DNA of 64,000 bases from Casuarius casuarius (Eukaryota > Chordata > Aves > Casuariiformes > Casuariidae), in assembly GCA_003342895.1 (NCBI GenBank), contig PTFA01000197.1, positions 1,849,664 to 1,913,663 of the forward strand, given 5' to 3'. Below are positions 1 to 12,700 of the stretch, piece by piece. Position 1 is the stretch's first letter. Each line of letters starts with the position of its first letter. The position numbers and the translations under genes were made by a program. The notes beneath the pieces were generated by a model, which ran no database searches, was not told the DNA's origin, and worked only from the letters and a program-made list of their open reading frames with translations.

Positions 1-840
1 CATAATCTAGTTGGTGCCTCCAACTTCTCCCTTTTCTTCAGTTGCAAGAGAAACTCCCGTTACTACTTATGAGTTAGCTTTAGCTCAAGCTTTCCATCTG
101 GTTGCTGTAGCAGTTGGTGGCTTTTATTTTTTTGGCTGTCATGTTCCATAAAGAAACTTGTTTATTTTATTTTCCCAGAATGAAGAAGGACTAGCCTGCC
201 CTTCAGCCTCAACATAACCTCCTGTGTCATTCAGTATTGCCAGTTACTGACAATTTTTTTCTTGGGTCTGGATAAACAACATTTGATATCGTTTCTTAAA
301 ACCCCAGTCTTAGAATAATGAGAGAATGAAAAAATGACTCTGTGATGTTTTGGGACCAAACAGCAGAATAAATCCAGCCAATTGCAGATCTCAATACTCA
401 TACTGATCTCACCAGGTACCTGCAGCTGCCACCTGAGATTGAACCACCGCAAATATCCATAGGTCGTAACTTAGCCAAAGGGATCAAGTTAAGACGCACT
501 GCGCAAACATGCTGCAGTAGCAGGCAGGCTTATGCACAACTTATATTGTCCCATCATATATACTTTTAATTTTATTCCACTACTCAGAGAAAAATGCCAC
601 ACACGGCGTAGCAGTGGGGGGAACAGCATGTGTCCAACACCCCATGTGCGACACAGGGAGAGCAGCCATGTGCCTATCTGTACACACATGTGCTCCTCCC
701 GCTCCCCCGGACCCCTTCCACGTGCTCAGGGGCGCCCTGTCCCACGGGACACCGGAGGAGAGAGCGAGGCCCCACTCCCGACCCCGCCCGGAAACCCCAG
801 GCCCCGGGCCTAGGCCGCCACCCCACGGCGGGACTGCGCG
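1..840. other. Intergenic DNA upstream of RANGAP1
   Basis: No supportable gene. The first ~600 bases are AT-rich and unremarkable. From about 690 the GC content climbs steeply into the RANGAP1 CpG island. Open frames on both strands between 530 and 1050 overlap one another, match no recognised protein and are what unselected GC-rich DNA gives. In human the next gene on this side is ZC3H7B, transcribed away from RANGAP1; no exon of it was recognised here. Confidence 0.6.
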
Positions 841-843
841 CCA

Positions 844-1215
844 GGCATGCCGGGAACCACCGCCCCTCCCCGCAGAACTACATCGCCCGGCGTGCCCCGC
901 GCCCCGTGACGCAGCACGGCACCCGTAGCTCCGCCCGCGCATGGCGCAGGCTGCCGGTGGCCTGCAGCACGCCGACACTCACCGCCTCGCGTGGGGCGGC
1001 GGGGGACGGCTTTTGTGACGTCACTCCAGACAGCCAATCCGAGAGGGGAGAACAAAACTGCCGGCTTTCAAATCCTCCGCCTCCCCCCACCTCCCCTTCC
1101 CCTCGTCTGCCGGCGGCGGGAGACCTGGGGCGACGCCACTCGGTCGCCTCCACCGGCAGCGAGCGGCGGCCCCAGCGCGCGGCGGCGGCGCCGCCAGCTC
1201 CCTCGCGGCGCGGAG
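844..1215 (+). promoter_or_regulatory. RANGAP1: RANGAP1 CpG-island promoter and probable non-coding exon 1
   Basis: The stretch is very GC- and CpG-rich. It contains a perfect palindromic CRE (TGACGTCA, 1016-1023), a CCAAT box (1034-1038) and TTTCAAA at 1066-1072, whose reverse strand reads TTTGAA, the core of a cell-cycle CHR element. Further upstream is a ZNF143/THAP11-like site at 877-896 (ACTACA, three bases, then CCCGGCGTGCC) and a partial one facing the other way at 844-856. No TATA box is visible. A good donor (GGAG|GTGAGG, exon end 1215) suggests a non-coding first exon starting somewhere around 1050-1150. The CHR role is speculative. The TSS and exon 1 are inferred from layout, since translation starts in the next exon. 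Confidence 0.65.
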
Positions 1216-1294
1216 GTGAGGCGGGGCCGCGGCGGTGGGCGGCCGTTGGGTGAAGCGGGGGCGCGCGAGGCGAGCTGAGCTCGCGCCTGCCGCT

Positions 1295-1295
<1 letters not shown>

Positions 1296-1332
<37 letters not shown>

Positions 1333-1560
1333 GGGGGGGGGGGGGGGGCGGGGCGCCCCCCCCCGCCCCCCCCCCCCCCCCCCCCGCCCCTCGTTTTGGG
1401 GGGGGGGGGGGCCCGGGGACGCCCCCATGTGCCCCCCCCCCCCCGGCTAGGGGACGCTCCTGCGCGTGGCCTGTGGGCGCGGGTCACGCGTGCCCGGCCG
1501 CAGCCCTCCCGGCGTCACGGCGGGGGCCGCCCCCGTGCGTGGGGGGGGGGGGGGGGTGCG
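1296..1560. repeat. Extreme C/G homopolymer tracts in RANGAP1 intron 1
   Basis: A run of 35 C (1296-1330) is followed directly by 18 G (1331-1348). Further long C and G runs follow up to about 1435, and another G run lies near 1540-1556. The tract is just inside the first intron, next to the CpG island. Such DNA can form G-quadruplex or i-motif structures and is badly sequenced and assembled, so the exact lengths should not be trusted. Confidence 0.8.
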
Positions 1561-1981
1561 GCTTCTCCAGGCGGTCAGGCCCGTTATGTGGGGCCGCGGG
1601 GAGCAGGTGGGTGTCGTGGCGGCAGCGTGGCCGGTGCGCGGCAGCTTCCTTGGGAGAAGAGAGGAGCCATTAGCCGTCATTAAGGGAAAGCCGCGCTGGG
1701 AGCCTGTCAGGGACTGGCCGGAGGGTAACCTTGTGCTGTCACCGGGTTTCCCTGGGAGCGGCTGTGGGGCTCTGCGCTACCTGGAGTGCAGAACAGTCCC
1801 CCCTTAGGCTGTATGCTTGATGGTCAGTATCTTGTCCATTAGCCTGGGTAAACTATTATAAATAAAGTGTTCAGCTAAAGTAACTTTGACCATCAGGAAG
1901 TGTACAGCGTTATATAGTGATTAAGTAATGAGGAAACCTCTCCTCAGGCATTTCTAGAGCTTTTTTTATTTGCCAAGAATA

Positions 1982-2024
1982 NNNNNNNNNNNNNNNNNNN
2001 NNNNNNNNNNNNNNNNNNNNNNNN
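1982..2024. other. Assembly gap of 43 N in RANGAP1 intron 1
   Basis: Positions 1982-2024 are N, followed by a T run (2025-2035). The gap lies in a non-coding intron, so it does not affect the RANGAP1 protein. Confidence 0.95.
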
Positions 2025-3748
2025 TTTTTTTTTTTAAAGCTTTCCTTGCAGAAGAGCTGGCAGTGAAGAGACCTCTGGTAGGTTAACAATTGGGTGTGGC
2101 TGATGTGTTTGCAATAAAACATACTTCAGGATGTGATGGAGAAATGCTGTGTTGAAATTAGGAAGTAGTCCATGTATAAGATGAAGAAAGAAAAAAGGGA
2201 TTTAAGGAGAAGAGAAGTGGAGGGAGGGAGTATGCTTGTAGAATAAAAAAGAACATTACAATAGAACATGGAACTTGTTTTTAAGCAGTTGGGTGATGAG
2301 ATACTCAAAGATAAAGTTGTGAATTCATCTAGGTGAATAAACTGACCTCTCTGGGTCCTATCTAACTTTTGTTCCTCTGTGGTAAAGCCTTTGTGGGTTG
2401 GAGAACATCCTCTGTTTCTTTCTTCTCTTTGCTGTTGGATTGGAAGAGGTTAGGGATGTCTGTCAGCATGGTGCCTGAGTGGCCTGATAGGGGTGGAGTA
2501 ATCTATTTGAGCATCTTTCTGCTAGCAACACCTATCTGAGAGGATGGCCATCTTGAAATGGTGGTGTTGATGAACTTTGGAGATTGCTCCCCTCCCCCTT
2601 CCCAGGTATCCAAAGGCCATACTAAAGTTCATAAACCTGAAAAGAAGGCACTACCTGGGCAGAGCTGGAGTCCGGTCCTTTTATAGCCAGGTAGCAGGAG
2701 GAAAGGGTGTATGTACAACTTTCATTTAGGGGATGTCTAAAACCATCCCTATTGCAGAGGCTTAAAGAGCAGCAAGCTTTTGTGCCCACCTTGCAGCCAT
2801 ACAAGAATGGAAGGGGTCCAGTTTTCTGCTGTTGCAGAGATAAACTTTCATCCCTGTTAACACCTGAAATTTGTTTTAGAAGTCTGTTTCTTTTAAGCAC
2901 TAGCCACTTGTAGTCCCTTATTTCAGTGGAAGTGGAAAGAAACCATGAAACCACCAAAGAAATATGCTCTGTTTACCCTACTTAATAAATGGGGGGAGGG
3001 GGGTGTCAGTCACTTCAGAGTGATTGATAGTCATCAAATAATGATTTATGGGTGCTACTAGCCATGGCGAGCATCAAATTTGTGCCTACAAGTGAAATGT
3101 TCACTAATTCATCATCAGTGTCATGGCATTCTGTTTAATGTGTTTGAGTACAACTCTGTGGGGCATCCAAAAGAAAGCAAGCCCACAAATCTGCGTGAGA
3201 CTGTTGTAGCTAATACACATGATGTTTTTCAGCAGCTCAGTAATTCTGGAACTGTGCTGACATGAGCACTACTGGGGATATAACTGAAAGGGGAAAACAG
3301 TTGTATTCATTCTAATTTGATTTGGAGAAGAGGGGAAATATGCAGCATGTATAACTGAAGGATGAGGTTTGGGTAGAAAAGAATGTTACACCTTCATTGT
3401 GAAAGTGTTGCACACACAACAGTATCTTAATGTGGTCTTGGTAGGTAGTTTTAGCTATTGGCTGTTTATGAAGTGCAGCAACTCCATCAAAACATAAGCC
3501 TCTTCAGGACTGGAAGAATCAACAGCATCTGACTTTGAAATGTTAATCTGGCCAAGCTGTCATGAGTGAGCTATGGGGAAAAACACTAATGACACTGAAA
3601 ATTCAATTAGATATCTCAGGAACCAAAACCAAATTAGTGTTTAAATATAAGACAATTTATTAATATAGATTATGTGTTGTAGTTTGCTTTTCTAATGTTG
3701 ACAATTTCTTTTAATTAACAGCTTGTAAAGTTTGGGAAAGCAGAAAAG

Positions 3749-6700
3749 ATGGCATCAGAAGACATCACTAAGCTTGCCGAGTCACTTGCCAAAACCAAAG
3801 TGGGTGGAAGACAGTTGAGCTTTAAAGGCCAGAGCCTTAAACTCAATACAGCAGAAGATGGTAAGAGAAAATATCCTTGTGTTGAGGAAGTGTCTCCCTG
3901 TAATTATAAAGTCTTGCAGTAAACCTCCAGCTCATCTTGCATGTCCAAGTTGTCATGTTAGCTGTGGTGCAAGTTACTTAGTTACAGCTACTTCTGACAG
4001 AGATACTTCCTTCTCCCAAGCTGCTTCAACCTGGTACTCTGGCAATGCTACTTGCTGGGGGACTTGGGGTTTGGCTCTCTAGTGTATAGTTCTTGTTTTC
4101 TTGATGTTCCTGCTTTTGACAACCACTGTGTTAGATGTCAATTCTCATTTTAAAAACACTAAGCAACATCACAGTGCATGGAGCAACTGCATGTTTTGAA
4201 GACTCCCATAGAGGAATGGGTTGATATACTAGTCTCCTGCCATAGTGCCTTTTTTTTCCAAACTGTGATTCAGTCTTAGACTCGTGGTTTTTATGGAGCC
4301 TGTCTCTTGCTGTTGTGTGTGTTTCCCAAGGAACAATGTCTGTCTTGCAGTGGCTGTTAGTGTTGTAAATTCCTGCACTATAGCTATATATATACACACA
4401 GGTCAACATTCCTACCACATCAAGAAACATTGTGTTCCTGAGGGACTATTCTTTGGAATAGTGTGTACTTTTTTTTTTTTAAACAGAAGATTACTCTTGA
4501 GTTAAATTGCTTCTCCCTGCCCTTGTGTTTGCTGAACAGGCATCTACTTTTGTCAGTCATTGGGAACTTCTTATTGTTGATGGGACACCCATCCCTATCA
4601 CCTTTTAGCCTGGTCCTTGCATCTTTGTAGATGTATGCACTCCAATTCCTGGACTATGTGCTGGATAGCAAATGAATCAGACTTACTTTTGTAAATATGA
4701 AGATGGCTATTGGATAACAGAACTAGAAATATGTTGTGAAAAGGGAGAATGGGGAACAAAGAAAACATTCTCTCTAGCGACCTGACACTTCAGCTCTGTT
4801 CTCCATTACTGTTTCATGATTCTTTTCAAATAATGTTGCTCAGCAGTTTTGGCTGAGGGTAGACTTGAGCAAATGCATCAGAGTGTTACTGTGGTACCTA
4901 AGATGTTAGGTAAAAGGCCAACAAAACTGTCTCTTCTTTGCAGCTGAAGAAGTGATCAAACAAATAGAGGAATTTGATGGCCTGGAAGCATTACGTCTAG
5001 AAGGCAACACAGTAGGTGTAGAGGCAGCAAAGGTCATTGCCAAAGCCTTGGAAAAGAAGTCAGAGCTCAAGGTGAGATCCTCAAGTGGGTGGTGAAAGGA
5101 GAGAAGTACTGTAGAAATACTGAAGGCCTATTTACACTCTTCCCACAGCAGCTTGCCTTGAGTTGGCCTCAAAACTCACTTTGTTCTCCCAGTAGGAAGA
5201 ACAACCGTATGAAAATGTGGCAGAACTTGGGGACTTTGGGATAGTGGGAACATGTTGTGTATTCAGAACTGGTTCTGTTTTGGAATGCTCCCAATCTTAA
5301 AGCTGAGAAGCTGTCCAAGGAAGAGCTTCTCAGGAGAGGTGGCATCTGTAAACAAAGAACTGTGTAACGAAAGACCAAGAGAAGTTATGTTCTAATGGAA
5401 AAGCTGGGTCAGATCTTCTGTCTGCTTAAGGAGGAGTCTTCAAAGAATGCCTGAATATTGAAGAAATAATGGAGGAAATGCGCAAGGAGATTTTTCTGTG
5501 CCCTCACTATGCTTCCTACTACTGTTCTAGCCTAATGTTAGAAGGGTGCTGTGCTGCTAGAGGCACTGTCCTTTGCAGAAAAGGAGTATGAGATGTTGAT
5601 TTGCATTAATCACCCAGGTGTGGTTTTTGAGTAAGTCCAGATTGTTGGGCTCCATACCTTAAGAAAATCCACATTCCTAATATATCCTTCAGTTTCCTGC
5701 TACTTTTTCCTGTGGGAATTTTGTTAGCAGAAAAAAATTACAAGTTGAATGCAAGCAAAAATTCTTGTGTAGTGTTATTTGCCATATTCATTTCAGTGGC
5801 TTTATTTCCTTGCAAGTGAAGTAATTACGTTAGTTTTCATAGCTCTTCAGTATAATCAAATGACAAGTCCAAGGGAACACAGACACTACTAAGTTGTCCC
5901 CAGTGGTGCAATGCGGCTTATGTGTAAACCTCTGTACAACTGTGTTGTAAATATTTTAATGGCTTCTCTTCTGTCTGTATGCGTTTCTTCTAGAGGTGTC
6001 ATTGGAGTGATATGTTCACAGGGAGGCTAAGGTCTGAGATCCCTCCTGCTTTGGTAAGTAAAAACTAGATCAGAGACTTTGACTAATATAACTTCTTTTC
6101 TCACCTGTCATGCTTTCTGTGGGAGTATGTTCCTAAGGCTTTGTTAGCACACTTTGTTAGCACAATCTTCTCTATGCTGCTAACACTAAGTGTCTCAGAA
6201 TAGGTGAGTGGCTTTGTGCTCCTTCTGTATGAGATGGAGAAGAGTTGATAAAGGGCCAAACACAGGTCCAAACTAGTGAAGAAGCTTATTCTGGAGAAAA
6301 CGAACATCTTCATGCTCAGATAGGTAGTGTGGGAACTAAGCTTTCTAAATAAAAGCGTATGGCCTTCTCTTCCAAGAGCGTTACAGAAACCCACCACCAC
6401 TGACTTCTGCAGAGCAAGAACATGATAAACTCAACAGAAGGAAGATATTTTCCTTGAAGCAGTGTAGAGGGGAGAGTCACTTTGAAAAATGAATATTTGA
6501 CCCAGAAGGATGGGAAAGCTTCTTGATAACTGCCTTGCAGTTATCCTTAGTAATTTGCTCAACTCCTTCTCCAGCTTCAGCCATAAAGCTTTATTTTCCC
6601 TTGCAACTTTGCAGAATGCCTTCAAAGCAGAAATTCCATTGCAGCATCACTAACCACTGCAGTCATACTGTCACTAAAAGTCAGTCCGTTCTCTCCTCAC

Positions 6701-9700
6701 CCCTCCTGCCATCTGTTTCCTCACAGATCTCTTTGGGAGATGCACTCATCACTGCTGGAGCCCAGCTGGTGGAGCTGGACCTGAGTGACAACGCCTTTGG
6801 GCCAGATGGTGTGCGTGGCTTTGAGGCGCTGCTGAAGAGCCCAGCATGTTACACCTTGCAAGAACTCAAGCTTAATAACTGTGGCATGGGCATTGGAGGT
6901 GGTAAGGTAAGGGTCGTCTCTGCACTGGGCACAGCCAGGACTTGGCTTCAGACTTCCCTACACAGAATCACTGCGGTTGGAAGGCAGCTGTATAGACTGT
7001 CTAGTCCAGCCCCCTGCTCAAAGCAGAGTCAACTAGACCAGTTTGCTCAGGGCCATGTCCAGTCAGTCTTGAATATCTGGAAGGATGGAGACTTTACATC
7101 TTTGGGCAACCTGTTCCAGGTTTTAAACACCCTCAGTGTTTAAAAAAAAAAAAAAAAAGAAAAGCTTCTTTTGTTTAAGTGGAATTTCAAAGTATTGAAA
7201 TGTATTAAATTCAATGTATATTTCATGTATTTCAGTGTGCCTGTTCCTTCTTGTCCTTTCACTGGGCACTGCTGGAAAGAGTCTAGCTCTGTCATCTTTA
7301 GTTCCCCTCCCTGTCCCCCATTGTCTGTTTATACACACTGATTATACCCCCCCTCAGCCAGGCTGAACAATCCCAACTCTTTCAGCCTCTCCCTGTATGT
7401 AAAATTCTCCAATTCCTTTGTGGCCCTTTGCTGGACTCACTCCAGTAGGTCCACATCTGGGGAGCCCAGAGGTGGATCCAGCATTCAAGCTGTGTCCTCA
7501 CCAGCCCTGAACAGGGTGGAAGGATCACCTCTCTCAACCTGCTGCTGTTCTTCCTAATGCTACCCAGGAAGCTTTCTTTGCAGCAGGGTCACACTGCTGG
7601 CTCATGGTCAACTTGTTGGCCATGGGACACCCAGGTCCTTCTCTGCCAAGCTGCTTTCCAGTTGGTCAGCCCCCAGCCTGTACTGGTGGATGGGGTTATT
7701 CCTCCCCAGGTTTGCATTTCCCTTTGAACTTTGTAAGATTCTTGCTGGCCTGTTCTTCCAGTCTGAGGTCCCTTCACTCTGCATGATTGCATTAATTAAA
7801 CTCCTGAAAAGTATTCTTGTCAATTTTTCCAGGCTAAAATAGACCTCTTTCTCTAGACCTTAGATTCCCTTCTCAAGACAGCTAACAGCATTGAGTGTGA
7901 GAGAACAAGGCTGGCACTGAAGGATGCCTGTTGGATGAAGCGGAAAACCAGGACTCACTGTCACTAAGACCCTATCTTTGCCTGTTATGAATCAGATGTT
8001 GTTAATGGGGGCAGTGTGTTTTTAGCACTGCAGAATTATCACTTTGTGCCTAAAATTGCAGAGAGTGTGTGTGTGTGTGTGTTGTAGCAATACATGGTTC
8101 TGCACACTGTTCTATAGAGGCAGATGTAGTTCAGCAGTGACCCAAGTGTGTGTCTGAGAACTGATACACAAAATGCATTTGGATTCCTTCAGAATGAGGT
8201 GCTGAGGTAGTATAAACTGCTTGTGTTGTCTTTAGATACTGGCAGCTGCCCTGAAAGAGTGTCACAGGAAATCAAGTGCCCAGGGCAAGCCTCTTGCTTT
8301 GAAAATATTTGTGGCTGGCAGAAACCGTCTGGAGAATGATGGTGCCACTGCCCTGGCTGAAGCCTTTGGGGTAAGTACCAAATCAGAGCTTCATGACAGC
8401 AAATTGGAGCAAAATGTACTTAAGTGCAGATGTTGAAGGAATGCACATATAGCTCTCCAACTTGGAAATGGTGCTGGCCATCAGTTCACTAATGTTATGA
8501 TGCTGTTCGCTGTTGAAGGTTGGAGACTTAAGTGTGCAGTTGGGTCCCCTTTTATGAAGACTCCTGTTGGAGTCTTCTACAAGTGCAATTAGAATTGATG
8601 ACTGAATGTTTCTGTGACCTGTTTTCAAACACAGCTAGTTGCTGTGTGAAGTAGTTACTTGAAGAAACAAGCACCTCCTGAGTAACTTAATATTGGTCAT
8701 ACTCCTCCTCCTGTCTGTGCTAATGGAGGTAATCTGGGCACAGGAGTAGGTGTACCAGGTGACCTCTTGAGTGTTTCTCTACCTACTTGTTCAATCATCT
8801 GGCAGAAGCTGCCTAGTATTTTCTCCAGGAACATGCTGTGAAGGCTGTTAGATGGTTCCTAGTTTTTGCCAGCTCTCACTGATCAAACTGCATTCTTATT
8901 TGGAGGAGCAGAATTCAGTGTGGTTGGGGCCACCTACTTTTTTCATTCCTCTCTTGCTGCAGAATATTTCTGAATTATACTGCATATTGTCAAATGTATT
9001 AGCAAAGATATGGTAAGATTACAGATTATTCTTTTTGTAAAGAGCTGTCTGGATGCGATCTTGACTAAGCAATAAGGATGGCAAAAATAAGACTTTAAAT
9101 ACTTGAAAGGCACCTAAAAAGATAAGGAATTCGGACTGAATGGCACTACCAAGATGGGATTCTTTACTGTGTTGCTGTGTTGTGTGGCATGTTATGAAGC
9201 CCCCAAAGAGTTCTCATCTTGATTCCGCCCCGACCCCCCCCCCCCCCGATGTCTGCTTCTGCAGTCAAGGCAAAATGTAGACCTTAAGTAGAAGAATATT
9301 GTATCAAATTACACTGCTTGGTCTGTTTCAGGGTTGTTGAACCACAGAGAACCCTTGTTTTAAAGGAATCTAGAGCAGACACTAGAGGATGCTATCCATG
9401 ACTCTTAGAATCGAAGGCTTTTCGTTAATCTGTCACTTGTCACAAGCCTGCAATTTCACTTAGATTTGTGACATGATTACTGATGAATATTTCTATGCAG
9501 AAGAGCTCATCGACTTGAGTTGCAAGAAAACAATTGTGAGCAAATTCTGGAGAGTGAGGCACTGTATTCTTGAGTTGAAGTATGTCTTCTAACAGCTTTT
9601 TTTTTCATTCATGTCCTTTGCCAGATCATTGGGACTCTAGAAGAGGTCCATATGCCACAGAATGGAATCAATCATCCTGGTATCACAGCGCTGGCCCAGG

Positions 9701-12700
9701 CCTTTGCTATCAACCCACTGCTTAAGGTTATAAACTTGAACGACAACACGTTCACAGAGAAAGGAGCTGTGGCCATGGCAGAGGCGAGTAGTTATACGTG
9801 GCTGCTTTGGGTTTTTGTCTTCTCCTTCCCAGCCTTGTCAGATGTAGTTAGTATCAGCACCTCTGAGTTTGTGGAGCCATGTGCCACACTGAGGCAGAGG
9901 AATAGAGGAAAGATGACCTTCCAGGAGTGATTTGACATTGATTTACTTGCATATCTGTACTCTCAAATTTGTGCTGTCTTGCAGACTCTGAAGGCTCTTC
10001 GACAGATTGAAGTGATTAACTTTGGAGATTGCCTGGTGCGTTCAAAGGGTGCTGTTGCTATTGCTGAAGCTGTCAAAGAAGGGCTTCATAAATTAAAGGT
10101 ATTGCCTTCTGCTGTTCAGCTTTGAATCTCTTGAGAATGCTTTTTTCCCCATTCCCTGGCTTTATGTACATTCTTCTACCACTATTGATCCCTTTAAAAT
10201 GGGGTTCACCTGAGTGGAGGCTTTGTCCACACAACTCAAAGCAATAAGCTATATTGTAGATCACTGGAATCTCCATGTCCAGATAAGAGTACTCCAAGTT
10301 GAATTGTACCAGTGATCTGTTTAGGTTCCACTTGGGGTTTTTAAAGCTGCTGGTTCTGGTCAACAAGTACTATTCAAGAGTCTGATAATGGAATTATCTG
10401 CCTTTAGAGCCTCTCGGAGGGTTATGAGAGGGGGTCTGAGGTATTCATGAACAGCTTGTAATCTGTTTAGCCCTTCAGAGCTCATATAGTTAATGCTTTT
10501 TTGTTAGAGCTTGTATCAGAGGTCCAAATATTTCTAGCTTCTTGGCGGTACCATAGCCTCCTGAAGCAGTATTTGCATAGGACTGGCATTTGACAATATT
10601 CAAGAAGGGCCTAAGTCTAGTCAGTAATATAAGTAAACTATGAGCTCTAGAAACAGCAGTCATGGATCATAACTACATCAGGATTCATCCTGAATATGCA
10701 TGATTCCTACTCTTGCAAGTTTACAATGAAATGAAAATCCATCTGAGTCTTAACATTGTTTACTTGTATATGAATCTGGTACAGAAAGAAATAGCTGCTT
10801 TGTGGTGAGATGTGAGCAGTGCAGGATCCCTTGCTCAGACTTCTGGTTCCACTGGAACTTATTTCTGAGTCTTCCAGGAAAACTTCCTCTTAAATAGGAT
10901 TCTAACAGGAGTATTGCAATGAACACCCAGAAATTAAATCCTTTTTTCCAGAGCAAAAGTAGTTAACAGAGGGTGGCATTAAGCAATAATAGCTGATTCA
11001 TTCTGTTCAAGGACTACTTCCTTTCTGTTGTTTAATATTAAATCTCTTCTCAGGAGTGGATTGATTGAGTACAGTGCAGGATGGGGGGGGATGGTGGCTG
11101 GCAGTTGAACAACTTTACTCTTACTAGTCTGCCCATATTTTTTCTCCGCTGGCTGTGTTTATCAGAAATAGTTCCACTCATAGCTCGTCTTTTGGAGGCC
11201 TAAATTTGCACAATAGGTGTTGAAAGGCAAATGTGCTGTCCTATCCTTCTTCAGTAAGACTTACCAGTATGTGAATTCTGAAGTAGTCACGTGGCTAGCA
11301 GCAGGGCTGTGCTGCTGTAGAGGGTGCTAGGAAACAAAAATCCCTGGTTTTGGAGAGGAAGAAACCAATAGGGCTGTTACTGTTGAACTCAGCAGACTGG
11401 ACATGCTACTGAATCCCAAGGCAGCCTATCCCATGCTGCAGTGGTGTGACAGGAGCCTTGAGGAGCTACAGCTCCTTCCTGCCTGTAAGCACTTCCAGAA
11501 TTTTTTCCCTTGGTTCTGTAAAATGCACAGTGTCTTGTGCCTCTTGGATATGTGAAGATCTCTAGTCAGCTGATAAAGCCTGGAGTATCTGCTACCTTTT
11601 AGATGAGCAGTCAGTGTTCTCTGTGGTGGCTGTTCTAAAGGGGTTAACTTCAGTAATGCTGCTCCTCATGATGGTATGTTTCAAATTACCCTTTTCGGGT
11701 ATATGACTAGAAGTAAGTNCCCGTTAAAAATGCTTTTTTGCTAATACCCTCTTCAAATGAGAATGTGTACAGGAAGCCTGTGAGCACATGAAGCTGATGG
11801 GGTGGTAGATGTTATAGGAATTCTGCAGATGAATGCTCTTCTGCTTCCTAGGAACTGAATTTGTCCTTCTGTGAGATCAAAAGAGATGCTGCTTTGACTG
11901 TTGCTGAGGCTATTGAAGATAAGTCGGAGTTGGAGAAGTTGGATCTCAATGGTATGTAAGTTTGTTAAAGCACATCTAGCCTGACACTAACTAGAAACCT
12001 TCAGGAAGAATATTGACTATCATGTATCCTAGTCTTGCAATTGTCAGTGTGTTTAAAAAAAAAAAGTGTCTGAGAACAGCTGAACTCAGATGACCCTGGG
12101 GCAGGAAACAACTTAAATCTTGAAAGTCTTAAGCCACAGACTTGGTCAATGGTTAAAGCTGAGCAATTTCAATACATCTCATAGGGTGGAAAGATTGGAC
12201 TGATACCCATATCTGTTTCTTAAAAAAAACTTTTAATGGTTCTGTGTGATCTCAGATATTTCATACTTGTAAATAAAAGCCTCCTTGCACATCTCTACAG
12301 TAGAGTGGGAATCTTAGACCAATGTTGACTTTTGTCACACGTTGGTCACTTTATTTCAATGGTACTGTGCCACATGTACTTGTTTCAGAATCATGAAGAA
12401 CAAGAGCTGTTTATAGAACTAACAGGAAGTCTCTCAAGGACACTGACCAATTACAGTTTTTGTCTGCCTCCAGTTCTTGTGTAATGTTGCTAAAAATTGT
12501 CTAACAGCTGTTTGATTCTGAAAACTGAAGTCTGCATTGCTGTCTCTAAAGTGCTGTGTAGAAATGGCTGACAACTGTTCCATTTCCAGAAATAAGATGG
12601 ACAAGAATCTATAGTAGAGATGCTAAGAGCAAACTTGTGTGTATTTTAAATCTATTCACTTTCCACAATAACCTAGGTAACTGTCTTGGAGAAGAAGGAT

